DNA from: Verrucomicrobiota bacterium
GTDB taxonomy: Bacteria > Verrucomicrobiota > Kiritimatiellia > SS1-B-03-39 > UBA6053
NCBI GenBank assembly: GCA_020831625.1
Contig: JAFIGD010000025.1
Span: 1-64,000 of the forward strand
Direction of reading: 5' to 3'
Length of the DNA: 64,000 bases
Part shown: positions 30,401 to 39,124 of the stretch, piece after piece
How the letters are laid out: every line of letters starts with the position of its first letter
How positions within the stretch are numbered: position 1 is the first letter of the stretch
Program-made: the position numbers and the translations under genes
Notes under the pieces: model-generated
The model's input: only the letters and a program-made list of their open reading frames with translations
Database searches by the model: none
What the model was told of the DNA's origin: nothing

Positions 30401-33068
30401 AGCTGACCGAAAGCGGTGCGCTGCCGGTGGCGGGCGAAAAGGTGAACGCCGGGACCGGCGGCTGATTCTGAATGCGCAGCGTCTGCCGGACCGACACCAG
30501 GTTGCCTTCGCCGTCATCCACCGTCAATAAAACATCAAACTCTCCGAATCCGGTGTAGGTGTGCGAGGGAGATACGCCACTCCCGGTGTTGCCATCGCCG
30601 AAGTCCCAACTGAAGGTCAGACTGTCCCCCTCGGGATCGGTGCTGCCCGAGGCGTCAAAATCCACGGTCACCGGAGGAATCCCGAAGGTCGACGAATGCG
30701 TGAACACCGCGGTGGGCGCCTGATTGCCAACCTCAATGCGGCGCACCGCGCCGCCGACACCGCCGTGTCCGTCCTCCACCGTCACCGAAGCGAAATACGT
30801 GCCCTGCGTCGTGTAGGTATGACTGACCTGAGGACCGGTGGCGGGCGGAGACTCGTCGCCGAAATCCCAGGTAAAGCTCAGCGCATGGCCGTCCGGATCA
30901 CTGCTGGTGGATGCGTCGAAATGAACCGTCAGCGGCGGATCTCCCTTGTCCGAATTCGTGTCAATCACCGCCAGCGGCGCATTGTTGAGCACCGTCACAT
31001 AATGCGTCGAACGCAGCGTCCCGCCCGCGCCGTCATCCTGCGTCAAGGTCACCGGAAACACACCCCCGGTTTGAAACGTGTGCGAGGGAGCGGGGTCAGC
31101 GCTGCTGTTTCCGTCCCCGAAATCCCACTGCGGATTGCCGGAGGTCAACCCCGGCTCAAACGACACCGTCAACGGAGCCAAACCGGAAAGCGGGCTCATG
31201 TTGAACCCGGAAACCGGCGCGTCGGCCTCAAGCAATTCAATCCGCCGGATGTTGTCGTTCCAGCGCAGGCGGCGCTGTCCAAGAATCCACTCCGCGTCCA
31301 GCCCTTCGCCCTCGATGCGGGCCGAAGGCGCCGCACCGCGCCCCATCGCCATCACCACCCAGATTTCCGCGTCGTTTGCCTCGAAGCTGTAGGAAACCCG
31401 ATTGCCCTCAAAAAACGATCCGTCCGCCGGATAGATCATCCAGCCTTTAAGATAACCTCCGTTTTCGCCGCGCAGGGTGAACGTGGGCACTCCGTCCTCC
31501 TCTCCCGTGAACAGAGGCAGGTTCTGCGAATTGAGCTGCCAGGCGTACTCGCGAAGCTGAACCGAATTCAACACATCAAAGGTGGAGATGACTGCGATGT
31601 CGTCCTCATCCGGATAGGACACCTTCAAATGCCGTCGGCTGAAACTGATGCCGAGACCGCCGAATTTGCTGCCGCCCCCGGCAATGGCGTACCCCCCGTC
31701 CGCGTTCGCTTCAAAAAATTCCGCCGTGCCCGTTCCCGACTGCGAAGCCCGCGCCTGACCGTCCACCGTGACCTGCGAGAAGAACCGGGCGTCCCGTGAC
31801 GTGCCGGGCCCGCCCGCGAATTTGTCGCCAAACCCGAGAAAACTCACCTGCAGCGCGTCCGCCTCGTCCCAGGCATTCCCGTGCGTCCGAGTGTCTGTGC
31901 TCAGCGAAACAATCACATCATCCGCGTCCCGCCAGCCGCTCCGGAACCAGTATCCCCCCTTGTCGTCAAAAAGCCCCGACGGCAAAAGCGTGGACGGATC
32001 CACAGGATCAACCGCCTCCGGATAAAACATCATCCCATACACCGTGCCCGCATGATTGGGATCATAGCGGTCCGACAACGGCGCGTCGTTCAAAATTCCA
32101 CGGTGCCGATCGTAAAACCAGCGGTAAGCCCCCTGCATCTCCTCCGGCACAATCGAAAAAATGAGGGAGGTCCATCCCTGTTGACCGAAGGTCGAACCGC
32201 CCACCCCCCACTGGGTCGACCGCTGCTGCGCATCGAACATGCCCCCGTACATGGGAATCAAATACATCCCCTTTTCCGCCAGACGACCGTTCAACCGGGT
32301 GTCGCCTTTCCGCCGCATCGCGTGAATCGCGGGAATCAGAAACTGCTGGGCATAGGTCATGTAATAATTCCCCTCCTGCGTCCAGCCCTTGTTTCCGTAA
32401 TGGCTCATATGCGTGACCAGCCGGGTCACCAGCCGGTCATAATGCTCCACCCGGTCGGGATTCGTCTGCTCGCCCAGGACCAACAACTGCAGGAGATTCG
32501 ACCCGTAACAAACCGCCACCCAGTTGGAGGCGTACGGATTGATGTTGTTGTCAAAACTGAACCCCGCCCCCTGCCAGTGATCCAGCGACGAAAGCAGCTT
32601 CTCCCGCACAAAAGCGCGCTGCGCCTCCGTCCAGCCGTTGTACGCGAGATCATACGCGACCGCATACGCTTTCCCCACCGTGGCCCGCTCCAGACCCTTG
32701 CCCCCCGCCCCGTCGGGCACCACATTACCCCCCAGCGGATCGGTATACATCGCCTCCAGCGCATCATAAGCAATCTGCGCATAGTCCGCATCCTCCGTCA
32801 CCGCGTACACCATCGCCGCCTTCTTCGCCAAAAATCCCCGCGCATAATTGCGTCCCGGCAGACTGCGGGTTCCCCCGTCGATCACATCCGCCGATTCCGC
32901 ATCCACATCCGCCTGCAGACTCTGCAGCATCTCAGCATGACTGCTTCCCGGCACCGTGACCGCGGCTTGAATATCCTCCAGCCGCTCCGGAGAAATCAAC
33001 AAATGCGGAAAAGACTGACCGAAAACCAAAGACGAGACAAAAATTAAAATTGGGATCAATAACTTCAT
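27456..33068 (-). CDS. Giant secreted heparinase-like/PKD/PA14/discoidin protein
   Basis: A 1870-residue protein with signal peptide MKLLIPILIFVSSLVFGQS. The N-terminal 620 residues look like an alpha/alpha-toroid plus beta-sandwich polysaccharide lyase of the heparinase II/III or alginate-lyase type (AYAVAYDLAYNGWTEAQRAF, NINPYASNWVAVCYGSN, GWTQEGNYYMTYAQQFLIP). Seven PKD modules, marked by WDFGDG or close variants, lie near residues 648, 734, 821, 908, 1185, 1429 and 1518. A PA14-like module (about 970-1075) and a discoidin/F5-8C-like module (about 1243-1383) sit among them, and a further jelly-roll-like region covers about 1550-1720. The design fits an extracellular polysaccharide-degrading enzyme with binding modules. 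A XylR-type regulator is transcribed divergently with a palindrome between them. Substrate is unknown. Confidence 0.8.
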   Translation of the reverse strand: MKLLIPILIFVSSLVFGQSFPHLLISPERLEDIQAAVTVPGSSHAEMLQSLQADVDAESADVIDGGTRSLPGRNYARGFLAKKAAMVYAVTEDADYAQIAYDALEAMYTDPLGGNVVPDGAGGKGLERATVGKAYAVAYDLAYNGWTEAQRAFVREKLLSSLDHWQGAGFSFDNNINPYASNWVAVCYGSNLLQLLVLGEQTNPDRVEHYDRLVTRLVTHMSHYGNKGWTQEGNYYMTYAQQFLIPAIHAMRRKGDTRLNGRLAEKGMYLIPMYGGMFDAQQRSTQWGVGGSTFGQQGWTSLIFSIVPEEMQGAYRWFYDRHRGILNDAPLSDRYDPNHAGTVYGMMFYPEAVDPVDPSTLLPSGLFDDKGGYWFRSGWRDADDVIVSLSTDTRTHGNAWDEADALQVSFLGFGDKFAGGPGTSRDARFFSQVTVDGQARASQSGTGTAEFFEANADGGYAIAGGGSKFGGLGISFSRRHLKVSYPDEDDIAVISTFDVLNSVQLREYAWQLNSQNLPLFTGEEDGVPTFTLRGENGGYLKGWMIYPADGSFFEGNRVSYSFEANDAEIWVVMAMGRGAAPSARIEGEGLDAEWILGQRRLRWNDNIRRIELLEADAPVSGFNMSPLSGLAPLTVSFEPGLTSGNPQWDFGDGNSSADPAPSHTFQTGGVFPVTLTQDDGAGGTLRSTHYVTVLNNAPLAVIDTNSDKGDPPLTVHFDASTSSDPDGHALSFTWDFGDESPPATGPQVSHTYTTQGTYFASVTVEDGHGGVGGAVRRIEVGNQAPTAVFTHSSTFGIPPVTVDFDASGSTDPEGDSLTFSWDFGDGNTGSGVSPSHTYTGFGEFDVLLTVDDGEGNLVSVRQTLRIQNQPPVPAFTFSPATGSAPLSVSFNASGSVDPEGQALSYTWDFGDGATGAGVSPSHTFTEPMNTQVQLTVTDAQGASSSLFKPISILDAEGRRAPEFSAEAGEELLPGVFFQLYNASVWRRNMGNINTLSPLSEGVLPMLDIRYRQQADQFAFRFTGYFKVPESGAYTFRAQVRDNLHLTLGGLEVLNTGTGKQFSGPVTVENTVGLSAGYHAFEARFHASDSNAPDWYPLLQLSWAGPGFAMRSVLPEDLFWAPGRPVIDFLVSPDPGQLILPETVNFLPEDPVGTRSFFQPASGEPLTLNFEGGPSSAPDGEIVRHIWDFGNGAVGAGRTVSQSYSAGTYVVTLTVETEGGATFTTGQTIRVLDPPEQLDFGRDFGKRVSANGQFLPNTGPENLFDGSTDTRWLVNESEGFIEVHFEQSGRRYGYVADEYTLTNPPAWNDRDPKDIVFSGTLDGVNWEVIDVRNDLDWEGQTRYTRSFPVSNTTAYSGYRWDIVPQAESPQGWFVELYRIQLFGNAPGIQPVTRAPLAAFSAPGEAEISQPVVFHAGETVSPDGYPLMYFWDFGDGQTAVTTGPSVTHHYFDAGDRQVRLRVRDPFGNLSTAPVWTLSVGENTNANPVAAFSISQEGDLFTFDATDTVDPDGDPVTFRWDFGDGISSVGAVTSHVFHPGTYSVTLTAEDNRGGRDVLSRFVDARPTVNPEVISLNFTTGSPTLLLENYEYAGAVPVRYWNNVTRDGATLSGFIDNNGEAAPLTVTQQSNRAYRNNTTPVDSGLARMLATSWTRNGSSATYTLDDIPYLTYDLYVYFAGSRVSPPQTQRITINGESLFIRDETGGWDGNLAESTATSAAAAVDGPAYVVFRNLSGPFQSIHFGGMNDPGPAGIQIVNTAEDDPFQAWMDTYFPSEDDETAVVDQGGIPMRIRDIWIAGLTPGTEERFEITGWNEAGLPMFDAREGREYRIRWTDDLTNALEAWYTLHEFGEEPPASAPWAERVFYRIEVRVSE

Positions 33069-33103
33069 AGGATCAAACTACACCACAAAGGACAAACCGT
33101 GTA

Positions 33104-33140
33104 TGTCTATTTTAGACAAGTATAAGAAAAATTTAGACAT
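33104..33140. promoter_or_regulatory. Operator-like palindrome TGTCTA-TTT-TAGACA plus half-site
   Basis: TGTCTATTTTAGACA (33104-33118) is a perfect 15-bp dyad, and TTTAGACAT (33132-33140) repeats its half-site 14 bases on. It lies between the divergent giant secreted protein and the XylR-like regulator. It is the best candidate binding site for that regulator. Confidence 0.6.
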
Positions 33141-33181
33141 AAAAATTCAAGCGACTCTTTACATCTGCCCTGAAAAATTTA

Positions 33182-34354
33182 ATGGGTAGAGATGAACAGG
33201 ATCAAATCGCCCCCCCGCTATCTTACCGCAAGCCCATGACGCGGCCATCCGACCAACCGCAACCCGTCACCGTCGGGATTGATTTGGACCTGAAACTGGG
33301 GTTTCACGCCCAAATCGCAAAAGGCATGATGCGCTTCCGGAACACCCGTCCACATTGGAGTTTTCTGGAAACCCGGCCCGGCCAGTTGTCAAAAGTGCCC
33401 TTTCCTCTTGCGGGTATGATTGGACATTTCATTGATCCCGTGTCGGACCAGGCCGCCTTCGAAGCCAAAGGCATTCCCCACGCCGTCAGCATCACCAACC
33501 ATCAGCCCGGTCCATTCCCCTGGTCGCAGGTCATCAACGACGACCCCGCCATCGGCCGCATGGCCGCCGAATACTTTCTCCGCAAACGCTTCCGCCATTT
33601 CGCCGTCTGGGGACTGCAAGACCTCAATTTCTCCAATGAGCGCATCGAAGGATTCCGTGAAACGCTTCAGCAAAAAACGATCGACACCCTCCACGAATAT
33701 GATCAGTCCGACCGCAACCGGCTCGAACATCTGCGGCAACATCTCCCCCTCGCCCTCTTCGCCGTGTCCGACGCCACCGCCAAAAGCCTCATGGGCTATC
33801 TGGGCCCCAAGGGTCTCCGCATTCCCCACGATATCGCCCTCCTCGGCGTGGACAACGACCCGCATGTCGATTTATACACCACGCTTCCTCTCTCCAGCAT
33901 CGAACCCGACGGCGAACGCATCGGATTCGAGGCCTGCCGCCTCCTTGAACGCAAGCTGCAAAACGCCCCATCAGGTCCGGAAATCCTCCGCATCCCGCCC
34001 GTCGGCATTCAGGACCGGCTCTCCACCGAAACCCGGGCGGTCGACGACGCCCGGGTCCGCAAAATCCAGGCCTACATGGACAGGCACCTCGCCGACATCC
34101 AGGATATGGAGCAGGTCGCCCGCGCCCTGCACATGCACCGACGCCACCTCGACCGCTGTTTCATCGCCGCCCTCGGCGTCACCCCCGCCGACTGGCTCGC
34201 CCGCCGCCGCGTGCACCGCGCGGAGCAACTGCTTCAGGAAACCGACGACACCATCGACCTCATCGCCGCCCGCGTCGGTCTTCAAAGCCGGCGACGCCTC
34301 AATCTCACCTTCCAAAAATTCCACCGCCCCCTGCCCTCGACTCAGCGCAAATGA
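33182..34354 (+). CDS. XylR-type AraC-family regulator with LacI-like sensor domain
   Basis: A 390-residue regulator. Residues about 25-280 resemble a LacI/periplasmic-binding-protein sugar sensor (TVGIDLDLKLGFHAQIAKGMMRF, DDPAIGRMAAEYFLRKRFRHFAVWG, IALLGVDNDPHVDLYTTLPLSSI). The last 100 residues form the double helix-turn-helix of the AraC family (IQDMEQVARALHMHRRHLDR and IDLIAARVGLQSRRRLN). This is the XylR arrangement, where sugar binding activates transcription. It likely controls the adjacent secreted polysaccharide locus through the 33104 palindrome. The start is uncertain: ATG 33182 is used, but 33236 (MTRPSDQ) is possible, and neither has a strong ribosome site. Confidence 0.85.
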   Translation: MGRDEQDQIAPPLSYRKPMTRPSDQPQPVTVGIDLDLKLGFHAQIAKGMMRFRNTRPHWSFLETRPGQLSKVPFPLAGMIGHFIDPVSDQAAFEAKGIPHAVSITNHQPGPFPWSQVINDDPAIGRMAAEYFLRKRFRHFAVWGLQDLNFSNERIEGFRETLQQKTIDTLHEYDQSDRNRLEHLRQHLPLALFAVSDATAKSLMGYLGPKGLRIPHDIALLGVDNDPHVDLYTTLPLSSIEPDGERIGFEACRLLERKLQNAPSGPEILRIPPVGIQDRLSTETRAVDDARVRKIQAYMDRHLADIQDMEQVARALHMHRRHLDRCFIAALGVTPADWLARRRVHRAEQLLQETDDTIDLIAARVGLQSRRRLNLTFQKFHRPLPSTQRK

Positions 34355-34396
34355 TGTGCGGTTGACCTGCCCCGCTTCCGGCGGTAAGAGTCTCTC

Positions 34397-35788
34397 ATGA
34401 ATCCATCCTCTATTGCCGTCGTCGGCGGCGGGATCACCGGACTGGCCGCCGCCTGGGAATTCCATAAAGCCGCCCCCGACACCCGCATCGCCCTCTTCGA
34501 AGCCTCCAATCATTTCGGCGGCAAAATCGTCACCCGCACCCTCGAGGGCTGTTTGGTGGAAGGCGGCCCCGACTCTCTGCTCACCGAAAAACCCTGGGCC
34601 CTCGATCTCTGCCGCGAACTCGGCCTCGAAGCCGAGCTGCTCCCCTCCAACGACGCCCAGCGCTCTTTCTCCATCCTCCACCGCGGCCGCCTGCACCCCT
34701 TCCCCGCCGGGTGCAAACTGTTTATTCCCCAGAAGGTTACCCCCATCCTCACCACCACCCTGCTCTCACCCCGCGGCAAAGCCCGGATGCTGATGGAGCC
34801 TTTCCTGCGCCACCGCCTGCCCGAAGAGGACGAAAGCCTCGCCGATTTCACCCGCCGCCATTTCGGTCAGGAAGCCCTCGACCGTCTTGCCGGTCCGCTC
34901 CTGGGCGGCATCTACGGCGGCGATCCCGAGAACATGAGCATGGCCGCCACCTTTCCCCGCCTGCGCGAACTGGAACGCAAACACGGCAGCCTCGTCAAAG
35001 GCATGGCCGGCATGATGCGCCAGGCCAACGCCAACGCCCGCCAAGGCAAAGCCCCGGCCCTCTTCACCTCCCTGCGCTCCGGCATGCAAACCCTGCCCGA
35101 TGCCCTGGCCGAAAAGCTCAAACCTCACCTCCGCGCCAACAGCCCCGTCACCGATCTCCAAAAAACCGAATCCGGCTGGCTCGTCAATGGAGAGCCTTTC
35201 GACAGGGTGATCGTCGCCCTCCCGGCGCGCGCCGCCGCCCGGATGATTTCCGGCGTGGATACCGGTCTGGAAGCGCTGCTGTCCCGTCAATCCTCCTCCA
35301 GCTCCGCCACCCTTTCCCTGGTTTTCCGGAAACAGGAGGTCAACCCGCTCCCAACCGGCTTCGGCTTCATGGCCGCCCACCCGCTGACCTCCCTGCTCGT
35401 CGGCTGCACCTGGACCGGAAACAAATTCGAAGGACGCGACACCCCCGATCACTTCGTCTGCCGCGCCTTTCTAGGAGGACCCGACGCGAAAAGCCTCATC
35501 GCCGACGGCTCCGGGGACACCCTGGTTTCGCAGGCCCTTGCCGCGCTGCGGAACGTCTGCCCCTTCCTTCCCGAAACCCCGGCCGCTCACTGGCTGCAGC
35601 GCTGGCCCGACGGAAATCCCGGCTACGCCCTCGGGCATCTCGACTGGCTGAAATCCATCCGAAAAAAAGAAGCGGAGCATCCGGGGCTCCGCTTTATCGG
35701 CAGCAGTTACGACGGCATCAGCGTCTCCGACTGCGTCCGCCAGGCGCAGCAAGTATCCGGGAATATTCAGCAACACCAAAACACCTAG
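34397..35788 (+). CDS. hemY: Protoporphyrinogen/coproporphyrinogen oxidase (HemY type)
   Basis: A 463-residue FAD-dependent oxidase of late haem synthesis. The N-terminal dinucleotide motif VVGGGITGLAAAWEF (about residues 8-22) is followed by the EGGPDSLL segment typical of HemY, IYGGDPENMSMAATFPRL in the middle, and a C-terminal FAD-contact region (SSYDGISVSDCVRQAQ). With the short HemA and the cbb3 oxidase it supports haem-based respiration. Its TAG stop is part of the CTAG target duplication of the adjacent MITE, so the insertion occurred precisely at the stop codon and left the protein intact. Confidence 0.93.
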   Translation: MNPSSIAVVGGGITGLAAAWEFHKAAPDTRIALFEASNHFGGKIVTRTLEGCLVEGGPDSLLTEKPWALDLCRELGLEAELLPSNDAQRSFSILHRGRLHPFPAGCKLFIPQKVTPILTTTLLSPRGKARMLMEPFLRHRLPEEDESLADFTRRHFGQEALDRLAGPLLGGIYGGDPENMSMAATFPRLRELERKHGSLVKGMAGMMRQANANARQGKAPALFTSLRSGMQTLPDALAEKLKPHLRANSPVTDLQKTESGWLVNGEPFDRVIVALPARAAARMISGVDTGLEALLSRQSSSSSATLSLVFRKQEVNPLPTGFGFMAAHPLTSLLVGCTWTGNKFEGRDTPDHFVCRAFLGGPDAKSLIADGSGDTLVSQALAALRNVCPFLPETPAAHWLQRWPDGNPGYALGHLDWLKSIRKKEAEHPGLRFIGSSYDGISVSDCVRQAQQVSGNIQQHQNT

Positions 35789-36115
35789 TACTCAGTAAAG
35801 CATAAATCTTCGCATAGGACCGTGAGATTCCGAGTGGATTTGTGCCTCAAAAAGAATAAGGCGATGCATCGTATCGTTGTTTCTTTTTGAGGTGCAAAGC
35901 CGCCGGAAGATCATGGCCCGAAGGGTTGGGAAAATTGAGAATATCCCTTTCAAACGCGATGAAATGTGAACGATATGACCAGAACTTTGGCCTCTTTTGG
36001 CGCTGGAAATGAGATGAGGGTCATGCACAACCTTCCAGGTTGCACAAGCCCCTCCTCCCATCCCCAGCATCCAAAACAGACCAATCCTATGCGAAGATTT
36101 ATGCTTTACTGAGTA
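35789..36115. mobile_element. MITE with 31-bp perfect terminal inverted repeats and CTAG duplication
   Basis: A 327-bp non-coding element. The left end (35789-35819) begins TACTCAGTAAAGC and the right end (36085-36115) is its exact complement over 31 bases. CTAG occurs directly outside each end (35785-35788 and 36116-36119) as a 4-bp target duplication. The interior holds no transposase gene but has a second, inner inverted repeat around GTGCCTCAAAAAGAA/TTCTTTTTGAGGTGC. As I recall, IS701-family transposases target CTAG-type sites; the parent transposon is not in the window. Confidence 0.85.
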
Positions 36116-36175
36116 CTAGCGCATTGTGTATTTCAAATGCTTACACAGTCCATGATTGTGATGCGGTCGTGACCG

Positions 36176-37897
36176 TTAATCCGGAACCATCGCCCGGAAA
36201 GCACCGTTGGCGGCCACCAGTTCGTCATAGGAGCCATGTTCCAGAATTTTCCCGTTGCCAAGAACAATAATCCGGTCTGCGTTGCGGATGGTGGTCAAGC
36301 GGTGCGCGATCGTGATCACCGTCCGCCCGCTGGACAGCCGATCCAAAGCCTGCTGAATCAAAGCCTCGCTCTCATTGTCCAGCGCCGAGGTCGCCTCGTC
36401 GAGAATCAGAATCCGAGGATTCCGCAAAATCGCCCGGGCGATGGAAAGACGCTGTTTCTGCCCGCCGGACAGACTCACCCCCCGCTCGCCGATCACCGTT
36501 TGATATCCTTCCGGCAAATTGCGGATGAACTCATCCGCGTTCGCCGCCTCCGCCGCTTCGATCACTTCCTCATCGGACGCCTCACTCTTGGCAAAGCGGA
36601 TATTGTCCATCACCGTTCCCGACAGCAGAATATTCTCCTGCAACACAATCGCGCACTGTCTGCGGAACCGGCGCATATCCAAATCCACCTGCGGAATTCC
36701 GTCGATCTCAATCCGTCCGCCGTTGAGCGTGTACAAGCCCAGAATCAAGTTCGCGATGCTGCTCTTGCCCGAACCCGACGCGCCCACCAGCGCCACACTC
36801 TCCCCGGGCCGGATACTCAAATTCAACCCCTCGAACACCGGCTGTGCCTCCTTGCCCGGGTAACTGAAATGTATGTCCTTAATCTCAATCCCCCCGCGAA
36901 ACTTGCCTGGGAACACCTTGCCGCGCCACTGCTCGACATACGGGTTGCAGGCCAGCTCCCGAATACTCGAATACGCCTCCTGCCCCATGGCATACTGCTC
37001 AATAAACTGTGTCACCATCACAAACGGCTGCATAATAATCGGCAGCGCCGCCACAAACGCGAACAACACCCCGATCGACATCTGCCCGTGAATCACCATA
37101 AGCGCGCCCGCCGCCACAACAATCAGACTCACAAACTGATTGCTCACAAACACATACGTCCCGAACACCGACGACACATTAATCAACCCCACCCGGGTTT
37201 CCGCCACCTGCTGATTCTGAAACGCCAGCCGGTTCTCCGCCTTGTCCTCCTCGCCAAGACTCCGCACCAGCCGCAAGGCCGAAATCATCTCGTTCGCACT
37301 CCCCGTCAACCGCTCCTGAGCCAAACGCACCAACTTGTTGTTCTTCCGCAGCCGCTGTTTGAACATTTTCCGCGCAAGTGCGACCATCGGCATCACAAGA
37401 AAAATCACCAGCGAAAGCCGCCACTCCACAAACAGCATGATAATCATCACCGTGAGCCCGTAGCAGAACGTCGGCAGAAACTGATTCAGCATCATCAGCG
37501 TCAAATCCTGCACCTTCTGGGTGTCAAAGGCATACTTTGACAGCAACCGACCGCTGGTGCTCCGGTCCAGATATCCGAAATGCAGGAACTGCAGCCGGTT
37601 GAAAATCAGACTGCGCAGATCCCGGATAATCTCCGTGACACCGGTTCCAATCACCCGCGCCGCCGTGACCGAAAAATACATATGCAGCAGCAGCAGCGCC
37701 ACAAAAATCCACGCGGTCGCCAAAATACCGGGGACATTGCCCGAAGGGACAAAGCGGTCGATCATCATCCCGAACATCATCGGCAGCGGGGCCACGCAGA
37801 AACTGCGGAAAATCGCGATCACCACCCCGCCCCAGAGGTGTCTCATCTCCGAACGCACAAACTGAAGCAGAGTCTCGTTTTTATTCAGGTCCATCAT
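36176..37897 (-). CDS. ABC exporter (fused permease-ATPase)
   Basis: A 573-residue half-transporter. The N-terminal membrane domain (about 1-310) has six helices and an exporter-type coupling region (SANEMISALRLVRSLGEE). The ATPase domain (about 335-573) has Walker A GASGSGKSS (near 374), the Q-loop, signature LSGGQKQRLSIARA (near 477), Walker B ILILDEATSALD and the H-loop AHRLTTI. It works as a dimer exporting lipids, peptides or drugs. The gene overlaps the preceding HlyD-like gene by 17 bases, so the pair likely forms one export unit, possibly with an outer-membrane factor encoded elsewhere. Confidence 0.92.
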   Translation of the reverse strand: MMDLNKNETLLQFVRSEMRHLWGGVVIAIFRSFCVAPLPMMFGMMIDRFVPSGNVPGILATAWIFVALLLLHMYFSVTAARVIGTGVTEIIRDLRSLIFNRLQFLHFGYLDRSTSGRLLSKYAFDTQKVQDLTLMMLNQFLPTFCYGLTVMIIMLFVEWRLSLVIFLVMPMVALARKMFKQRLRKNNKLVRLAQERLTGSANEMISALRLVRSLGEEDKAENRLAFQNQQVAETRVGLINVSSVFGTYVFVSNQFVSLIVVAAGALMVIHGQMSIGVLFAFVAALPIIMQPFVMVTQFIEQYAMGQEAYSSIRELACNPYVEQWRGKVFPGKFRGGIEIKDIHFSYPGKEAQPVFEGLNLSIRPGESVALVGASGSGKSSIANLILGLYTLNGGRIEIDGIPQVDLDMRRFRRQCAIVLQENILLSGTVMDNIRFAKSEASDEEVIEAAEAANADEFIRNLPEGYQTVIGERGVSLSGGQKQRLSIARAILRNPRILILDEATSALDNESEALIQQALDRLSSGRTVITIAHRLTTIRNADRIIVLGNGKILEHGSYDELVAANGAFRAMVPD

Positions 37898-39014
37898 GTC
37901 CGACCTCCTTCCCCGTCAACAGCACCGAATAATCCCGATCCGGCTTCCTCACCAACAAACCGGCGACCCCCTGTCGCTGCAGGATAATTTCCGCGGAGAC
38001 CCGGCTGCCGATCACCGGCTCCACCGGCCACTCCTCCAGCGCCACCACCACTTCAAATCCCGATCCGGGCGAAGCGTCCGCATCCATCACCATCCCGGAG
38101 ACCGTTCCCCGGATATACCCTTCCGCCATCGACGAAAACACCGGGGTCTCCAGCCGGACCGGGCTCCCCACCCGAATCAGATCCACATTCCGGTCCCCCA
38201 CAAAAACCCGGGCCTCATACCCCGCCGACACATCCGCAACCCCCGCCAAAAGCATTCCCCGCTCCACCCGCTCGCCGACATCCCGCACAAACACCCGCGT
38301 CACCCGTCCCGCATGAGGCGCCCGCACCGTCAGCGCCGCCAGTTCAGCCACCAGCGTCTGCTCCCGCTCCGTCAACGCGGCAACCGTCGCGCGGGCCGCC
38401 TCCTGCCGCGCGCGCAACCCTTCAAGCCAGACCGACATCACCCCCGCCTCCCGCAAATCCATTCGCCGCTGATTCATCAACTGCTCCCGGCGCGACGCCA
38501 AAAACCGCGCGTCCAAATCCAGCAACTCCAGCCGCGAGACCGACCCCGTCTCCGCCAGTGTCCGGTAAATCGCCTGCACCTCTTCCAGGGTGGCCAGCTG
38601 TTCCCGCTGCAGGGCCAGCGCGTCCCCGGCCAAATCCAGTTCCAGACCGCCGCCGGTCAGCTCCAGTTCCCGCTCCTCCAAAAGCGCCAGCCGCAGTTCC
38701 TTCCCGCCGGCCGCCTTTTGAAGCCTGACCTCCATCAGTTCACGGCCCAGCGCCTCATCCGACAACTCCACCAAAACCGCTCCCTCTGAAACCTCCTCAC
38801 CCGCCTCCGCCCGAATCGCCTTCACCCGCGCCTCCCGGGACGCGTACAGCCGGGCCGTTTTCCGGGCCTCCACCACCCCCTCACCCTCCACCACCAGATC
38901 CAGCCGCATAAAAAACAAACCCGAAACCAGCATCAACGCGCCTAAAATCATCAAGACCCGCAACCACCCCTTGCGGAAATTGATATTCGCCAATTCAAAC
39001 TCGGGTTCACACAT
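37881..39014 (-). CDS. HlyD-family membrane fusion protein
   Basis: About 377 residues from ATG 39014, the first ATG with a purine-rich leader; an upstream frame from 39050 adds a Cys/Arg-rich stretch of little sense. One N-terminal membrane helix (VLMILGALMLVSGLFFM) precedes the beta-barrel/lipoyl half (VEGEGVVEARKTARLYASREARVKAI). A long Leu/Glu/Arg-rich coiled coil follows (about 95-220), then the returning lipoyl half (VRAPHAGRVTRVFVRDVGERV). Such adaptors bridge inner-membrane exporters to outer-membrane channels. Overlap with the ABC gene indicates translational coupling. Confidence 0.85.
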   Translation of the reverse strand: MCEPEFELANINFRKGWLRVLMILGALMLVSGLFFMRLDLVVEGEGVVEARKTARLYASREARVKAIRAEAGEEVSEGAVLVELSDEALGRELMEVRLQKAAGGKELRLALLEERELELTGGGLELDLAGDALALQREQLATLEEVQAIYRTLAETGSVSRLELLDLDARFLASRREQLMNQRRMDLREAGVMSVWLEGLRARQEAARATVAALTEREQTLVAELAALTVRAPHAGRVTRVFVRDVGERVERGMLLAGVADVSAGYEARVFVGDRNVDLIRVGSPVRLETPVFSSMAEGYIRGTVSGMVMDADASPGSGFEVVVALEEWPVEPVIGSRVSAEIILQRQGVAGLLVRKPDRDYSVLLTGKEVGHDGPE

Positions 39015-39051
39015 ACCGCCCCCCCGTTTGCAGCCCCGCCGCGTGCACACA

Positions 39052-39082
39052 CAACAAAATCCCCGCCCGGACGGGAGGGGAT
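39052..39082 (-). terminator. Rho-independent terminator after nrdA
   Basis: On the minus strand, ATCCCCTCCC and GGGCGGGGAT form a GC-rich stem (39059-39082) around a 4-base loop, followed by TTTTGTTG. It lies about 43 bases after the nrdA stop and separates nrd transcription from the exporter genes. Confidence 0.75.
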
Positions 39083-39124
39083 TCAGAATTTAAGAGTAAT
39101 TCGGATTCTCTATACATGGAAGCT

